From positions 29,823,610 to 29,887,609 of the forward strand of contig NC_052479.1 of the NCBI RefSeq assembly GCF_009730915.1: a DNA stretch of 64,000 nucleotides. The letters are read 5' to 3'. Below the pieces are notes generated by a model that saw only the letters and a list, made by a program, of their open reading frames with translations, searched no databases and was not told the DNA's origin. A program made the position numbers and the translations under genes. This DNA is from Dioscorea cayenensis subsp. rotundata. Taxonomy: Eukaryota > Streptophyta > Magnoliopsida > Dioscoreales > Dioscoreaceae. Below, one piece after another: positions 63,765 to 64,000 of the stretch. Numbering within the stretch: the first letter of the stretch is position 1; each line of letters starts with the position of its first letter.

Positions 63765-64000
63765 GCTGGTTCAGTTTATTTATAGATTGGAAACGTTGGC
63801 ACATGTTGCGCCAAACAATGACACTGTTATTATTATTATTAGGCCAATCCCCTCCATATGAAAGTTTTTATATTTTGGAAGGATTGAGTTAATATTGTAT
63901 ATTGATATAAAATATAAATTTTATTGTTATAAGTAAATAATAATTTATAATAGCCAACGACCATTCTGGCCTATCGGGTCAGACGTGCCTCAGGAGGTGC
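63765..64000. other. Promoter-side flank of the CYP89-like gene to window end
   Basis: Includes TTTATTTATAG (about 63776-63786; CTATAAATAAA on the minus strand), a possible TATA box about 100 bp upstream of the ATG. The last 60 bp are more GC-rich, perhaps the edge of another repeat. No gene seen. Confidence 0.4.

Overview
The window is nuclear DNA of a flowering plant: AT-rich, with intron-containing cytochrome P450 genes (two families) embedded in plant-type transposons (Ty3/gypsy, L1-type LINE, Mutator, CACTA, hAT-like, MITEs). No species can be named from the sequence; a monocot is only a weak guess. One assembly gap of exactly 1000 N lies at 1119-2118.

Left two thirds (about 1-43.6 kb): a cluster of CYP79-type P450 genes, the family that converts amino acids to aldoximes. 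Four three-exon copies all lie on the minus strand (named here A 5701-8171, C 13352-22521, B 29788-32244, D 39763-43463), and a fifth fragment on the plus strand abuts the gap (957-1118). A, C and B sit in three tandem units of comparable size once inserted transposons are removed (about 2119-9880, 9881-23568, 23569-33332). A and B are nearly identical and recent; C is an older copy; D is the most diverged. Copy C is split by a 5.9-kb gypsy retrotransposon inserted antisense in exon 1. Unit B carries a 5'-truncated LINE that unit A lacks. Every copy has reading-frame breaks, mostly one-base changes in homopolymer runs, so the cluster is either decaying or its consensus is noisy; D is the least damaged.

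Middle (33-49 kb): low-complexity AT-rich DNA with an hAT-like element with 8-bp target duplication (34633-35500), two related LTR-like remnants in opposite orientation (about 35570-37080 and 44260-45870), and a 1.1-1.25 kb tandem duplication (about 46190-48545).

Right part (49-58.5 kb): a degenerate Mutator-like element with a transposase gene on the plus strand and, facing it, remnants resembling a Ulp1-type cysteine protease gene on the minus strand. That second gene is interrupted by a complete non-autonomous CACTA element (53680-57475, TSD TCC), and a small Mutator-type MITE with a 9-bp TSD lies between the two genes. A nested pair of MITEs follows (59151-60210).

Right end (60.8-63.7 kb): a CYP89-like P450 gene on the minus strand with one intron, broken by a frameshift and by a 485-bp solo-LTR-like insertion flanked by CATGA. 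No partner genes for a full cyanogenic-glucoside or glucosinolate pathway are visible. I found no clearly new biological system; the notable content is the nested-transposon record of a decaying P450 array.
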